From: Acidobacteriota bacterium | GTDB taxonomy: Bacteria; Acidobacteriota; Terriglobia; Terriglobales; Acidobacteriaceae | Direction of reading: 5' to 3' | Assembly: GCA_021799405.1 (NCBI GenBank) | Contig: JAJZAL010000105.1 | Location: forward strand, 1-17,048 | Length of the DNA: 17,048 nucleotides | Part shown: positions 6,734 through 15,302 of the stretch, one piece after another | Layout of the letters: every line of letters starts with the position of its first letter | Numbering within the stretch: the stretch's first letter is position 1 | The notes under the pieces: model-generated | Seen by the model: the letters and a program-made list of their open reading frames with translations, nothing else | What the model was told of the DNA's origin: nothing | The model's database searches: none | Position numbers and translations under genes: made by a program

Positions 6734-8740
6734 CTAGCAGCCAGCCGCTGGAATCGGCTCCTCAAACTCCTCGTTCAGCCACTTGCTGAACGAGGCAAAC
6801 TCCTCGTCGCGGCCCAGGAAGGCGCGCACCATCTCGCGGCCCGGCTTTGAGCCGCCCTGTTCCAGCACTGTCTTACGGTAGCGTTCGCCGGCTTCGCAGC
6901 CCAGCAGGTCATCGGGATCGAACTGGGCGAAGAAGTCCAGCGCGATCACCTTGTCGAAGGCATAGGTGTAGTAGTTCGACGAGTAGCCGGTGAGGTGGCC
7001 GAAGCTGGCATACATGCGGTTGCCTTCGAGCCATATCCACGGTTGCAGCGATTCATAGAGCCTGCGCGTCAGGTCGTCGAGGTCGATTGTGGCGGGGTTC
7101 TGGTCGTGCAGATCAAGCGATAGCGTGGTGTAGTAGAGCTGCGAGCGAACCCAGTCCGCTCTGCCGAAGGCGCTTGCGCCTTTCATCCTTTGGATGAGAT
7201 TTGAAGGAAGAGTCTCGCCGGTCTGATAGTGCTTTGCGAAGGACTGGAGCAGCTTTTCGTCGCGGAAAAACTCTTCAAGCATCTGCGAAGGCACCTCAAT
7301 GAAGTCGCCCTCGGTGGCAAAGCCGGAGATGCCGGCCCACTCGGTGTGACCGCCGAGGATGGCGTGCATCAGGTGGCCAAACTCATGGAAGAAAGTGACC
7401 ACGTCGCCGTATTGCAGCAGTCCGGAGTCGTCATCCGCGCCGCCCGGAAAGTTGCAGATCAGCGCAGCCTCGGGCAACGTGCGTCCGCGAACTCCGGTCG
7501 TGACCGGCGTGGCGGAGAACCACTTGTCCTTCCCGTCACGCGGGTGCATGTCGAGGTAGAAGCGGCCCGCAAGCTGTCCCTCCTCAAAGACCTCAAAGAC
7601 GGAGACGGCCGGGTGCCAGGTCGGGGCGGAGCAGCGCCGGAAATCGACCTTGAAGAGGCGCGCCGCAGTCTGCAGCACTCCTTCCTGGACTTTGGCATAC
7701 GGGAAATAAGGCCGGACGGACTGAGAGTCGAAGTCATAAGCCGCGCGGCGGAACTGCTCGTACCAGTAGCCTCGGCTGGTGATGTCGATGGTGGCAAGCC
7801 CCGGTTGGCGCTTGCGGGCGAAGCCGAGGATCTCGGCGTGTTCACGGGCCGCGCCCTCGCGGCTGGCCTCGTCGAGCCTGGCCAGAAACGCGCGCACATT
7901 GGCCGCCGAAGCCATCATCTGGTCGGCGGTGGCCAGATCCGCCCAACTGCGGAAGCCGAGAATCCCCGCGATCTCCTGGCGCGTGGCCAGCAGGTCGAGC
8001 AGGATCTGCTTGTTCGCGGGATAGGCGCGGGTGTTGTAGGCCAGGAACATGCGCTCGCGCAACGCCGCGCTGGCGGCGAAAGTCATCACCGGCTGCATAT
8101 CGGGCGGATCGGTCGAGAGGATTACGCGCCCCTCCGCATCGGGCTGGTGGCGGGCCCGGTAGTCTTCCGGCAACCCCTCCAGCTCGGCCGTGGTGGCCTC
8201 GATGGTTTTGGCTCCCTCCTGGATGTTGCGGCTGAACTCGAGCGCGTACATCGTAGCCTTCTCGTGCAGGGCCTGCAGGCGGTCGCGGGTAGCCTGATCC
8301 TTGTCCACGCCGGCCAGGCGGTAACTGAGCAGCGTGCGCTCGACGAAGTGTCGCGTGCCCGGGCTCGCGCCGTCGAGTCCGATGGCGGTGAGCGCATCGT
8401 AGACCTGGCGGTTCAGGCTCAGAGCGCTGGCGGCCATGGCCACCCGCTGCGCCTCAAGCTGAGCCTGGTCGCGCACGGCCTTATCGGCGGCGACGGAGTT
8501 CAGAATGCCGGCCTGCGCTCCAGCCAGGCTGAGCTGCTCAATGGCCTCGTCGTAGAGCCGCAGCGAGTTATCTGTCGTGCGCGGCCCCTCAACTGCGAGC
8601 AGACGGGCCAGCGCCGCCTCATGCGCCGACAGCCGCGCATTGACCCAGGCCGTGAGGGCCTCAGGCGAATCGGCTCCGCCCGCCTCCCAGGCATGAAGAG
8701 TTTCAGTTTGAACAACGGCTGCGGGAAAATCGGTTGGCAT
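6734..8740 (-). CDS. M3-family zinc metallopeptidase (oligopeptidase A / dipeptidyl carboxypeptidase type)
   Basis: A protein of about 668 residues matching the usual length of thimet oligopeptidase/Dcp relatives. The zinc motif HEFGH is at 452-456, with HLMHAILGGH around it. The third ligand is Glu482 in EGDFIEVPSQ, which aligns with the RDFVEAPSQ segment of known M3 enzymes. The family FYLDMHPRDGK segment precedes it. There is no signal peptide, so it is presumably cytoplasmic, cutting short peptides from protein turnover or uptake. The C-terminal YTYAFDKVIALDFFAQF and GGSKPGREMVRAFLGR stretches are also typical. The frame is open to 9025, but that part overlaps the divergent aroDE gene. 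Two ATGs compete, 8740 and 8752; see the ribosome binding site at 8753-8757. Whether it prefers carboxydipeptidase or endopeptidase action cannot be told. Confidence 0.93.
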   Translation of the reverse strand: MPTDFPAAVVQTETLHAWEAGGADSPEALTAWVNARLSAHEAALARLLAVEGPRTTDNSLRLYDEAIEQLSLAGAQAGILNSVAADKAVRDQAQLEAQRVAMAASALSLNRQVYDALTAIGLDGASPGTRHFVERTLLSYRLAGVDKDQATRDRLQALHEKATMYALEFSRNIQEGAKTIEATTAELEGLPEDYRARHQPDAEGRVILSTDPPDMQPVMTFAASAALRERMFLAYNTRAYPANKQILLDLLATRQEIAGILGFRSWADLATADQMMASAANVRAFLARLDEASREGAAREHAEILGFARKRQPGLATIDITSRGYWYEQFRRAAYDFDSQSVRPYFPYAKVQEGVLQTAARLFKVDFRRCSAPTWHPAVSVFEVFEEGQLAGRFYLDMHPRDGKDKWFSATPVTTGVRGRTLPEAALICNFPGGADDDSGLLQYGDVVTFFHEFGHLMHAILGGHTEWAGISGFATEGDFIEVPSQMLEEFFRDEKLLQSFAKHYQTGETLPSNLIQRMKGASAFGRADWVRSQLYYTTLSLDLHDQNPATIDLDDLTRRLYESLQPWIWLEGNRMYASFGHLTGYSSNYYTYAFDKVIALDFFAQFDPDDLLGCEAGERYRKTVLEQGGSKPGREMVRAFLGRDEEFASFSKWLNEEFEEPIPAAGC

Positions 8741-8752
8741 CGCGGGCAACAT

Positions 8753-8757
8753 CCTCC
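8753..8757 (-). promoter_or_regulatory. Shine-Dalgarno that bears on the M3 peptidase start
   Basis: GGAGG on the minus strand touches the ATG at 8750-8752 directly, which is too close for that codon to be used well. It stands 12 nt from the next in-frame ATG at 8738-8740, and 3 nt from an in-frame TTG between them. ATG 8740 is preferred, but the spacing is longer than ideal. Confidence 0.5.
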
Positions 8758-8851
8758 AAAGTCTAGGTTGCCACAGTACGCCGGTAAATATGTCTTTCCA
8801 GGGTTCTCTTTGCCGATTCCGGCCTTGCATCCTGGATGAAAGGCGCTTAAG

Positions 8852-10471
8852 ATGCCTCAATTGATAGGTATGAGTCGCACCGCCTCCATTGCGCCCCTTG
8901 CCGCCCCCGATCCGCCGCCGGTTTCGGCTCCGTTGGGGCTGCGGCTTCGCGTGGACAAGCTCTGCATCTCTCTCCAGGCAGGCTCGCCTGCTGAACTGGT
9001 CGAACGAGCCGAGTCTGCGCTCCATGACGCTAAGTTCTTTGAATTCAGGCTTGATGCTCTACCAAAGCCGGCGGCAGCCATCGACCCTCTGCGCAAATTT
9101 TTGGCAGCGCACAAGGACGTGACCGCTCTCGCCACCTGCCGCCGCAAGCAGCTCGGCGGCAACTTTGCCGGGGCGCTGGCGGCCGAACTGGACGTGCTCA
9201 CCAAAGCCGCCGAAGCGGGCTGCGCGATCGTCGATCTCGAAGTTGAGTCGGCTGAGCAGGCGAAAGCATCCCAGCTGGCGCATTTTCGCGGCGCCCTGCA
9301 CGCGGCTGGCACGGCGCTGCTGATCAGCTTTCACGACTTTACGCGTACCAAGGGGCTGGATCACGTGGCGCAGCGGATTGAAGCCTTCAGCCCCGATTTC
9401 ATGAAGGTGGTGTCCACCGCGCGGTCGCTCTCCGATAATCTTGAGGTTCTGCGCCTCATCGAGAACCGGTCGCTTTCGGCGCAGGTGGTCGGCATTGCCA
9501 TGGGCGAAGAGGGCTTGCTGAGCCGCCTTCTGGGGCCGCGAGCGGGAGCGGCCTTCACCTTTGCCGCCATGGGAGAGGGCGCTGAAGCGGCACTGGCGAC
9601 GGCGCCGGGCCAGCTCACCATGCGTACCCTGCGCGACCTCTACCGCGTCGAGCAACTCGATCAGGCAACGCGCATCTTCGGCGTGGCAGGCAACCCCATC
9701 AATCACTCGCTTTCGCCGCTCATGCACAACATGGCCTTCCGCCGTGAGAGCGTGAACGCGGTGATGTTGCCGCTTAAGGCTCGCTCGCTCGACGACCTGC
9801 TGAATATCATCCGCGAGCTGCCCCTGGCCGGAGTGGCCGTCACTATGCCGTTCAAGCAGGAAGTGCTGCCGCACCTGGCCAACATGGATCCGCTCACCGC
9901 CCGCATCGGTGCCTGCAATACGCTGCGCACCGGCGCGGATGGCAAGCTCTACGGCTTTAATACCGACGTTGCCGGGGTGGTTCGCCCCTTGCAACGCCGC
10001 ATGCGGCTCCCGGGAGCGCGCATCGCTGTGCTGGGCGCCGGCGGAGCGGCGCGCGCCGCCGTCTTCGGCCTCGTGGAGCAGGGCGCCGAGGTCTTCGTCA
10101 TCAACCGCACCCATGAAACCGCCGTGGCGCTGGCGCGCAAAGCCAAGGCCAAGAGCCTCAAACACGAGCAGCTTGCCAGGAGCCGCTTCGACGCAATCAT
10201 CAATACCACCCCCTGCGGCATGGCGGGGGTGAAGCCGGCGCTGCCCATCAAGGAGGATGAGCTGAACACCTCCCTCGTCTTCGACATGGTCTATAACCCG
10301 ATGGAGACGCCGCTCATCAAGCTGGCGCAATCGCGCGGAATCGCTGTTATTACAGGTCTCGAGATGTTCGTCCAGCAAGGCGCCCGACAGTTTGAAATCT
10401 GGACCGGCAAGCCCGCGCCGGAAGCGGAGATGCAGCGCGTCGTCGAGTTGGAACTGCGCCGGCGGGGGTGA
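8852..10471 (+). CDS. aroDE: bifunctional 3-dehydroquinate dehydratase (type I) / shikimate dehydrogenase
   Basis: A 539-residue fusion of shikimate pathway steps 3 and 4. Residues about 30-265 are a type I dehydroquinase: His161 (ISFHDFTRT) is the general base/acid and Lys185 (PDFMKVV) the Schiff-base lysine. Residues about 274-535 are AroE. They include GNPINHSLSPLMHN for shikimate binding, catalytic Lys335 in VTMPFK and Asp372 in GFNTDVAG. The NADP loop GAGGA (395-399) is followed by NRT, and the domain ends with GLEMFVQQGARQFEIWTG. All key residues are present in both halves, so both activities are expected, giving shikimate from 3-dehydroquinate. The same domain order occurs in plants and Chlamydiae. 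GAAAGG precedes ATG 8852 by about 9 nt; ATG 8870 lacks a good site. It is divergent from the M3 peptidase gene with a 111-bp spacer. Confidence 0.95.
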   Translation: MPQLIGMSRTASIAPLAAPDPPPVSAPLGLRLRVDKLCISLQAGSPAELVERAESALHDAKFFEFRLDALPKPAAAIDPLRKFLAAHKDVTALATCRRKQLGGNFAGALAAELDVLTKAAEAGCAIVDLEVESAEQAKASQLAHFRGALHAAGTALLISFHDFTRTKGLDHVAQRIEAFSPDFMKVVSTARSLSDNLEVLRLIENRSLSAQVVGIAMGEEGLLSRLLGPRAGAAFTFAAMGEGAEAALATAPGQLTMRTLRDLYRVEQLDQATRIFGVAGNPINHSLSPLMHNMAFRRESVNAVMLPLKARSLDDLLNIIRELPLAGVAVTMPFKQEVLPHLANMDPLTARIGACNTLRTGADGKLYGFNTDVAGVVRPLQRRMRLPGARIAVLGAGGAARAAVFGLVEQGAEVFVINRTHETAVALARKAKAKSLKHEQLARSRFDAIINTTPCGMAGVKPALPIKEDELNTSLVFDMVYNPMETPLIKLAQSRGIAVITGLEMFVQQGARQFEIWTGKPAPEAEMQRVVELELRRRG

Positions 10472-10691
10472 GCCGCGGTTGAACCTGATCGCCCTCCACA
10501 CCTGAAGAACTCTCTTCATCGTTCAGCAAACCCAGAATTCTTTTTTGCATGAGGGATGTCGCGCTTCCCGGTGGACAGCCTAGAATGGTCATGCTCTTTT
10601 CCTTGTGCTTCTCCTCGCGGCGAACAAGGATCTGAAATCACGCCAGATACAACTGCAATCTGCCTCTCAAGACAAATCCACGGAGGGATCG

Positions 10692-12317
10692 ATGGGGAAT
10701 GAATCGTATTCACGGCGAAATTTTCTCAAGACTGCGGCTGCGGGCCTCGCGGCCGGCGCGGGCGCGCGCGATGCATGGGCGGACGGGAGTGCCGGCGCGC
10801 AGTCAACTCCGGCTCCGCGCGAAGAGTGCGGCTCGGTGTATGAGCCTCCGCCAAAGCAGCAGGGCAACAACCTGAACCTGATCGTGATTGTCAGCGACAC
10901 CTTTCGCCACGACAACCTGGCTTGTTACGGGCCCAAGTGGCTGGAGAATCTTGAGACGCCCAATCTCGACCGTTTCGCCGAGAAAGCCGTTGTCTTCAAG
11001 GACGCCTATCCCGAGGGAATGCCCACCATTGTCATCCGGCGCACGCTCTACACAGGCCGCCGCGTCATCCCCTGCTATTACTTTCCGCATCCGGGCAGCG
11101 TACAGCTTCCGGGGTGGCATGAGCTTTACCACGAAGACGTCACGCTCAGTGAGACCCTCCTCAACGCCGGTTACGTGAATACGCTCATCAGCAGCTTGTA
11201 CCACCAGTTCAAGCCGGGCCGCAATTTTCAACGCGGCTTCCATACCTGGCGATGGATGCGCGGCCTGGAGTGGGACTTCTACGGCACCTCACCGCATCAG
11301 CTGCTGGATGTCAGCGACCTGGTCTCGGCGGATTACCTCGCCCGCTTCCCGGCGCTTCATCGCACCCTCAGTCAATACAAGGCCAACCGCAATCTATGGC
11401 AGCAACAGGGAGAATCGGTCACCCAGCTCACCATGCAGGAGGCCATCCGCTGGCTCAACGAAAATCATGACCAGCGTCCTTTTTATCTGCATGTGGAGTC
11501 ATTCAATTCCCACGAGCCCTGGGATCCGCCGCGGCGCTTCCTTGAGAAGTACATGCCCAACGCCACGGGCCCCCGCTTTGTCGAGCCGCCCTACGATACG
11601 GTTCCGCTTCCCGACGAGATCAAGCAGCGTTTCCGCGCCAACTACGCGGGAGCCGTGAACGACGTGGATTTCTGGGTGGGCAATCTGCTCGACACCATCG
11701 AACAGTTCGGGCTGTTTGAGAACACTGTTGTCGTCTTCATGTCGGACCACGGCGCCATGCTGGGCGAGCGCGGCCAGTTTGTGAAAGGGCCGGACAAATT
11801 ACGCGGCCAGGTCACGCATATTCCCCTGTTGATCCGCACGCCGGACACTACCTATGCGGGCAAGAAAGTGGACGGGTTTGTCCAGGTTCCTGACGTGATG
11901 CCGACGCTGCTGCACCTGCTCGGCCTGAAGCCGCCGCCGCGCGTTACGGGAACCAACGTGTGGCCGATGGTGAACGGAGAAACCCGCAGCGTGCGTGACG
12001 ACACCGTGCATACCTATGGATGGGTCGGCGCGGTGCGCACCAGGGAGTGGGCCTACAGCGAGATATGGCAGCCCAAAGCCCACCAGGATCAATTCCATCT
12101 CACTCCCGGCGCGCCTCTCAGTGAGTACAAACCGCAGCTCTACAACCTCGAGAAGGATCCCAATGAGCTGACCGACGTGGTGGATCGCTACCCCGACATT
12201 GCGAAGCAGATGTCGGCCCGGATGAAGGACTACATTGCCTCAGGGGAGGGAATGACCTTCGGCAGCTTCAATGGAAAACCGAGCCTCGATACCCGCATGA
12301 GTCTTTACGCAAAGTGA
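10692..12317 (+). CDS. Tat-exported sulfatase-fold hydrolase with Thr at the nucleophile position
   Basis: A 541-residue alkaline-phosphatase-superfamily protein. The twin-arginine signal SRRNFLK (7-13) is followed by an Ala/Gly-rich stretch, cleaved probably near AWA-DG. Metal-site residues are visible: Asp69 in VSDTFRHD, Asp352-His353 in MSDHG and Lys365. In the C-x-P-x-R...TGR block of sulfatases it reads T-I-V-I-R (112-116) before TLYTGRR. Thr112 therefore replaces the Cys/Ser that becomes formylglycine, and the Pro is lost too. Thr nucleophiles are known in phosphodiesterases and phosphoethanolamine transferases of this superfamily, so the substrate may be a phosphate ester or a sulfate used differently. 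GGAGG at 10682-10686 sets the ATG 10692 start; the open frame back to 10605 has no site and would bury the Tat motif. It converges on the SH3 lipoprotein gene with a 37-bp gap. Confidence 0.88.
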   Translation: MGNESYSRRNFLKTAAAGLAAGAGARDAWADGSAGAQSTPAPREECGSVYEPPPKQQGNNLNLIVIVSDTFRHDNLACYGPKWLENLETPNLDRFAEKAVVFKDAYPEGMPTIVIRRTLYTGRRVIPCYYFPHPGSVQLPGWHELYHEDVTLSETLLNAGYVNTLISSLYHQFKPGRNFQRGFHTWRWMRGLEWDFYGTSPHQLLDVSDLVSADYLARFPALHRTLSQYKANRNLWQQQGESVTQLTMQEAIRWLNENHDQRPFYLHVESFNSHEPWDPPRRFLEKYMPNATGPRFVEPPYDTVPLPDEIKQRFRANYAGAVNDVDFWVGNLLDTIEQFGLFENTVVVFMSDHGAMLGERGQFVKGPDKLRGQVTHIPLLIRTPDTTYAGKKVDGFVQVPDVMPTLLHLLGLKPPPRVTGTNVWPMVNGETRSVRDDTVHTYGWVGAVRTREWAYSEIWQPKAHQDQFHLTPGAPLSEYKPQLYNLEKDPNELTDVVDRYPDIAKQMSARMKDYIASGEGMTFGSFNGKPSLDTRMSLYAK

Positions 12318-12354
12318 GGCCGAAGCGGCTTCATGATTGTCTGAACTTCACGGC

Positions 12355-13560
12355 TTACCTGCCCCGCTTGTGGGCGGTTTTCTCGGTCTTGGCTTTCTTT
12401 TCCTCCGCGCGGTTGAGGGGGATGGGAGCCAGATCGGGGCCGATGCGTTTGACGGTCGTGTCGATCATCACGTAGCGGATTGTGCGCGGCGAAGCTGGCC
12501 GTGTGATGCCCGTGGATGGGTCGGTGGTCAGGTTTGCGCCATTGGCGATGAGAAAGCTGAAGGCGGGAACCTGCCGCGTCTGCTGGTCGCGCGCCGGGCC
12601 GATTTTGATGGACTCCGTGGAGACGCGCATCGGCAGAAAGCCCTGGATGGGCCGAAGCCGGAAGGCTGTCTCGTAGCGGTGATGGCGCACGCTCCACGTG
12701 AAGACGCGGACCTCATCGAAGTCGTAGGGTAAGCCTGATTGCAGAGGGGCCAGGATGGTCACGTATTCCGGAACCTCATGGCCGGGCGTGCTGGCTTCGG
12801 GATCAGTGACATTGGTGAGCTCGTAAGCGCCTACGATTCGCTGGCCCTCGCAGTAGCCCTCAATGCTCTCGGGCGCGTCTACCCAAAGACGACTGCCCAG
12901 CACCCAGCCCGTATGCCCTTGCGAATCCCGCGCCAGCCACCAGTCCTCCATGACCGTCGGCGCGGGCTGCGGCTGAACTGCATATTGCTTTGAGCCCGGC
13001 GCTACTCCCGCATGCGTAGGCGGGGCTGCCTGAGGTATGGCCGGTGGCAACCCGCCCGCCGGCATTTCCTTGGGAACGGAGGCGCGGGCAAGAAGCTGAA
13101 CCTTCGTATTGCCCGGCAATAGATAAAAGTGCTGCTGGTGCCGGCCGGGGAGAACGTGCATATACAGTTCGTCGTTGAGCGTAGCCGTGGCGACGACGGG
13201 AGCACCTTTATTCTCCTCGGCCAGCTGAACGAACTGCTTGTAGGTTGCTTCGTCTATGACGGCTCGCTCGACGATCCATCCCACCTGGTTCTTCTGCGTC
13301 TTCACCTTGAGAAAGCGGGGTTGGCGATCGAGCACCTGCAGGGGCTCGCCATTGACTACTTCGGCAACGCGTCTGGAAACCGGGGCCACGCGATCGCGCA
13401 GGTACATCTTTTGGGCCGTGACATAAACCGTTTCGATGTGCGCAGGCTTGAATCGCTCGCATCCGCACGTGAATGCAAGAACACACAGTACGAGCCAGGG
13501 CCCGAAAGAACGCCACTGCCGAAGAGGAAGCACGAATGGGATGGAAAATCGCTTGAGCAA
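12355..13560 (-). CDS. SH3-domain envelope lipoprotein, function unknown
   Basis: A protein of about 401 residues. The N terminus has basic residues then WLVLCVLAFTCGC, a lipoprotein-like signal with the modified Cys probably at 34 (the lipobox is imperfect). A bacterial SH3 domain covers about 45-102 (VYVTAQKMYLRD...GWIVERAV). A second SH3-like unit (about 125-230, ending WWLARDSQGHTGWVLGSRLWVD) is interrupted by a Pro/Ala-rich insert at about 164-202. The rest has no recognised domain, and the tail is Lys/Glu/Arg rich (RAEEKKAKTEK). SH3 units of this kind often bind cell-wall or other envelope ligands. The start is uncertain. TTG 13560 puts the signal peptide first and has AAGGG 12 nt upstream. 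GTG 13533, GTG 13590 and ATG 13701 are alternatives, and the open frame to 13779 would run into the xylulokinase ribosome binding site. It is divergent from xylB. Confidence 0.75.
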   Translation of the reverse strand: MLKRFSIPFVLPLRQWRSFGPWLVLCVLAFTCGCERFKPAHIETVYVTAQKMYLRDRVAPVSRRVAEVVNGEPLQVLDRQPRFLKVKTQKNQVGWIVERAVIDEATYKQFVQLAEENKGAPVVATATLNDELYMHVLPGRHQQHFYLLPGNTKVQLLARASVPKEMPAGGLPPAIPQAAPPTHAGVAPGSKQYAVQPQPAPTVMEDWWLARDSQGHTGWVLGSRLWVDAPESIEGYCEGQRIVGAYELTNVTDPEASTPGHEVPEYVTILAPLQSGLPYDFDEVRVFTWSVRHHRYETAFRLRPIQGFLPMRVSTESIKIGPARDQQTRQVPAFSFLIANGANLTTDPSTGITRPASPRTIRYVMIDTTVKRIGPDLAPIPLNRAEEKKAKTEKTAHKRGR

Positions 13561-13628
13561 AACCCGTTGTATCCCTTCTGAGGATAGCACCTGGTAGACA
13601 GCCGGAAAGCGCGAACAGTGAGCGGAAC

Positions 13629-13688
13629 GCGTGGATACGAAGGAGGTACGCCGCGAAGCATCCGCGACAACAATACTTCTATCCACGC
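13629..13688. repeat. inverted repeat in the divergent SH3/xylB spacer
   Basis: Arms 13629-13642 (GCGTGGATA-C-GAAG) and 13676-13688 (CTTC-TATCCACGC) are reverse complements over 13 bp with one bulged C. The 33-nt centre holds a small CGCG/CGCG hairpin (13652-13655 with 13663-13666). It lies about 90 nt before the xylulokinase start and about 70 nt before the SH3 gene start, a natural place for an operator or a cruciform. No regulator gene is nearby. Confidence 0.55.
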
Positions 13689-13779
13689 ATTTGCTCGGCA
13701 TCCCTCTTTTCCGCCGGTCGCGAAAGCTGCTATGCTGCCTGCGCAAGGAAAAGCGATTTAGGCGAAAGGGAATGCGCAT

Positions 13780-15255
13780 ATGTGGTTCCTGGGAATGGAC
13801 GTAGGCACCGGCGGGACACGAGCTGTGATTGTGAACGATGCGGGGCGGCTGATTGCCGGAGCATCAAGCGAGCACGCGCCCTTTCGCGCCGAGCATCCCG
13901 GCTGGGCCGAGCAGGATCCCGAAGACTGGTGGCGCGCGGCGCAGGACGCGATTCGCAAGGCGCTCGCCGCCGCACCTGAGCCGCGCCAGCCGATCGCCGC
14001 GCTCGCGCTCACCGGCCAGATGCATGGCGCGGTGATGCTCGATGAAAGCGGCGCGGTGCTGCGGCCGTCGCTCATCTGGTGCGACACCCGCACTCAGCCC
14101 GAATGCGACTGGCTCACGCAGAAGATCGGCTACGACCGCCTGATCGACCTTACCTGTAACCCGGCGCTGCCCAACTTTACGCTGACCAAGCTTCTATGGG
14201 TGAAGAAGCACGAACCGGAGACCTTCACCAAAGTTCGCCACGTCATGTGCCCCAAGGACTACGTGCGCTACCGGCTGACAGGCGAGTTCGCCATCGACGT
14301 GCAGGAGGCTTCAGGCACGCTGCTGCTTGACGTAACCCACCGGCGCTGGTCGCGCGAGGTGGCCGAGGCGGCGGGGATCAAGGAAAGCTGGCTGCCGCGG
14401 GTCTTCGAGTCGCCGGAGATTTGCGCGCGCATCAGCGAAGAGGCCGCGGGTTTGACGGGGCTGAAGGCCGGAACGCCGGTCGCGGCAGGCGCGGGCGATC
14501 AGGGCGCCGGCGCCGTCGGCATGGGGATTCTGCAGCCGGGATCGGTCTCGGCCACCATCGGCACCTCCGGCGTGGTCTTTGCCGCAACCGCGCAGCCAAC
14601 CCGGGATCCCAAAGGCCGCCTGCATACCTTCTGCCACGCCGTGCCGGGGCTATGGCACGTGATGGGCGTAACGCAATCGGCGGGCCTGAGCCTGAGCTGG
14701 CTCAAGGAGACGTTCTTTGCCGGGCAGAGTTACGATGCGCTGAACGAGGCGGCGGCCAAGGTTCCGGCCGGCAGCGCGGGGCTGGAGTGGGCGCCCTATC
14801 TGCTGGGCGAGCGCACGCCGCACCTTGATCCGGAGGTGCGCGCGGCCTTCGCCGGAATAGACGCTCAGCATACGGCGGCGCACTTTGTGCGCGCGGTGCT
14901 GGAGGGTGTGGCGTACTCGCTTCAGGACACATTTACGCTGTTTACCGAACTGGGAATCCCGGTTAGTGGCATACGGCTGGGCGGCGGCGGCGCGCGCGGC
15001 GAGCTGTGGCGGCGCATTCAGGCGGGCATCTACGGGCACACGGTGGAGGTGCTCACGGCTGAAGAGGGCGGAGCCTTCGGCTGTGCGCTGATGGCCGGAG
15101 TAGGCGCGGGGCACTGGGCCAATCTCGACGAGGCTTGCGCACAGGCCATCGAGGTGGCCCAGCGCATCGAGCCCGTCCCCGCGGACGCAGCGGCGTACAA
15201 GGTGGGTTATGCGCAGTGGAGAAAGCTCTATCCGGCGCTGCGAAGCCTGCGGTAA
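13780..15255 (+). CDS. xylB: xylulokinase (FGGY carbohydrate kinase)
   Basis: A 491-residue FGGY-family kinase of the usual XylB length. It opens with the phosphate-binding loop MDVGTGGTRA (6-15), carries TGQMHG (78-83, a sugar-binding signature of xylulokinases) and has the catalytic base Asp240 in GAGDQGAGAVG. An ATIGTSG adenosine-site loop follows, then LGGGGARGELWRRI. It would phosphorylate D-xylulose to xylulose 5-phosphate for the pentose phosphate pathway. No xylose isomerase or sugar transporter lies in the window, so the pentulose source is unknown. GAAAGGGA precedes ATG 13780 by about 9 nt. The 219-bp divergent spacer before it contains the inverted repeat at 13629-13688. FGGY kinases can differ in sugar choice, but the GQMHG motif makes xylulose the best guess. 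Confidence 0.92.
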   Translation: MWFLGMDVGTGGTRAVIVNDAGRLIAGASSEHAPFRAEHPGWAEQDPEDWWRAAQDAIRKALAAAPEPRQPIAALALTGQMHGAVMLDESGAVLRPSLIWCDTRTQPECDWLTQKIGYDRLIDLTCNPALPNFTLTKLLWVKKHEPETFTKVRHVMCPKDYVRYRLTGEFAIDVQEASGTLLLDVTHRRWSREVAEAAGIKESWLPRVFESPEICARISEEAAGLTGLKAGTPVAAGAGDQGAGAVGMGILQPGSVSATIGTSGVVFAATAQPTRDPKGRLHTFCHAVPGLWHVMGVTQSAGLSLSWLKETFFAGQSYDALNEAAAKVPAGSAGLEWAPYLLGERTPHLDPEVRAAFAGIDAQHTAAHFVRAVLEGVAYSLQDTFTLFTELGIPVSGIRLGGGGARGELWRRIQAGIYGHTVEVLTAEEGGAFGCALMAGVGAGHWANLDEACAQAIEVAQRIEPVPADAAAYKVGYAQWRKLYPALRSLR

Positions 15256-15302
15256 GACAGGGAATGAGGGAACCGGACAGGTGAACGATGCTACTGAATG
15301 GA

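Noticed and set aside
7229..8839. 536-codon open frame on the plus strand
   Set aside because: It is antisense to the M3 peptidase with its HEFGH motif, and has an Arg/Gly/Val/Leu-rich composition without domains.
8741..8851. Promoter pair in the M3 peptidase/aroDE divergent spacer
   Set aside because: TTGCCA at 8768-8773 has only a poor -10 candidate at about 15 nt; nothing stood out above background.
9059..10519. 486-codon open frame on the minus strand
   Set aside because: It is antisense to aroDE, where all catalytic motifs of both enzymes are on the plus strand. The product is His/Arg/Gly rich with no recognisable fold.
10503..10546. Possible terminator after aroDE: TGAAGA/TCTTCA hairpin and a T-run at 10541-10546
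   Set aside because: The stem is only 6 bp with few GC pairs, and the T-run begins 22 nt after it, so the two do not form an intrinsic terminator.
10581..10586. TAGAAT as a -10 box for the first sulfatase
   Set aside because: No -35-like sequence at 16-18 nt; the nearest TTGCAT is 30 nt away.
12318..12354. Bidirectional terminator between convergent sulfatase and SH3 genes
   Set aside because: Only a 4-bp GCCG/CGGC pairing and no T-run on either strand.
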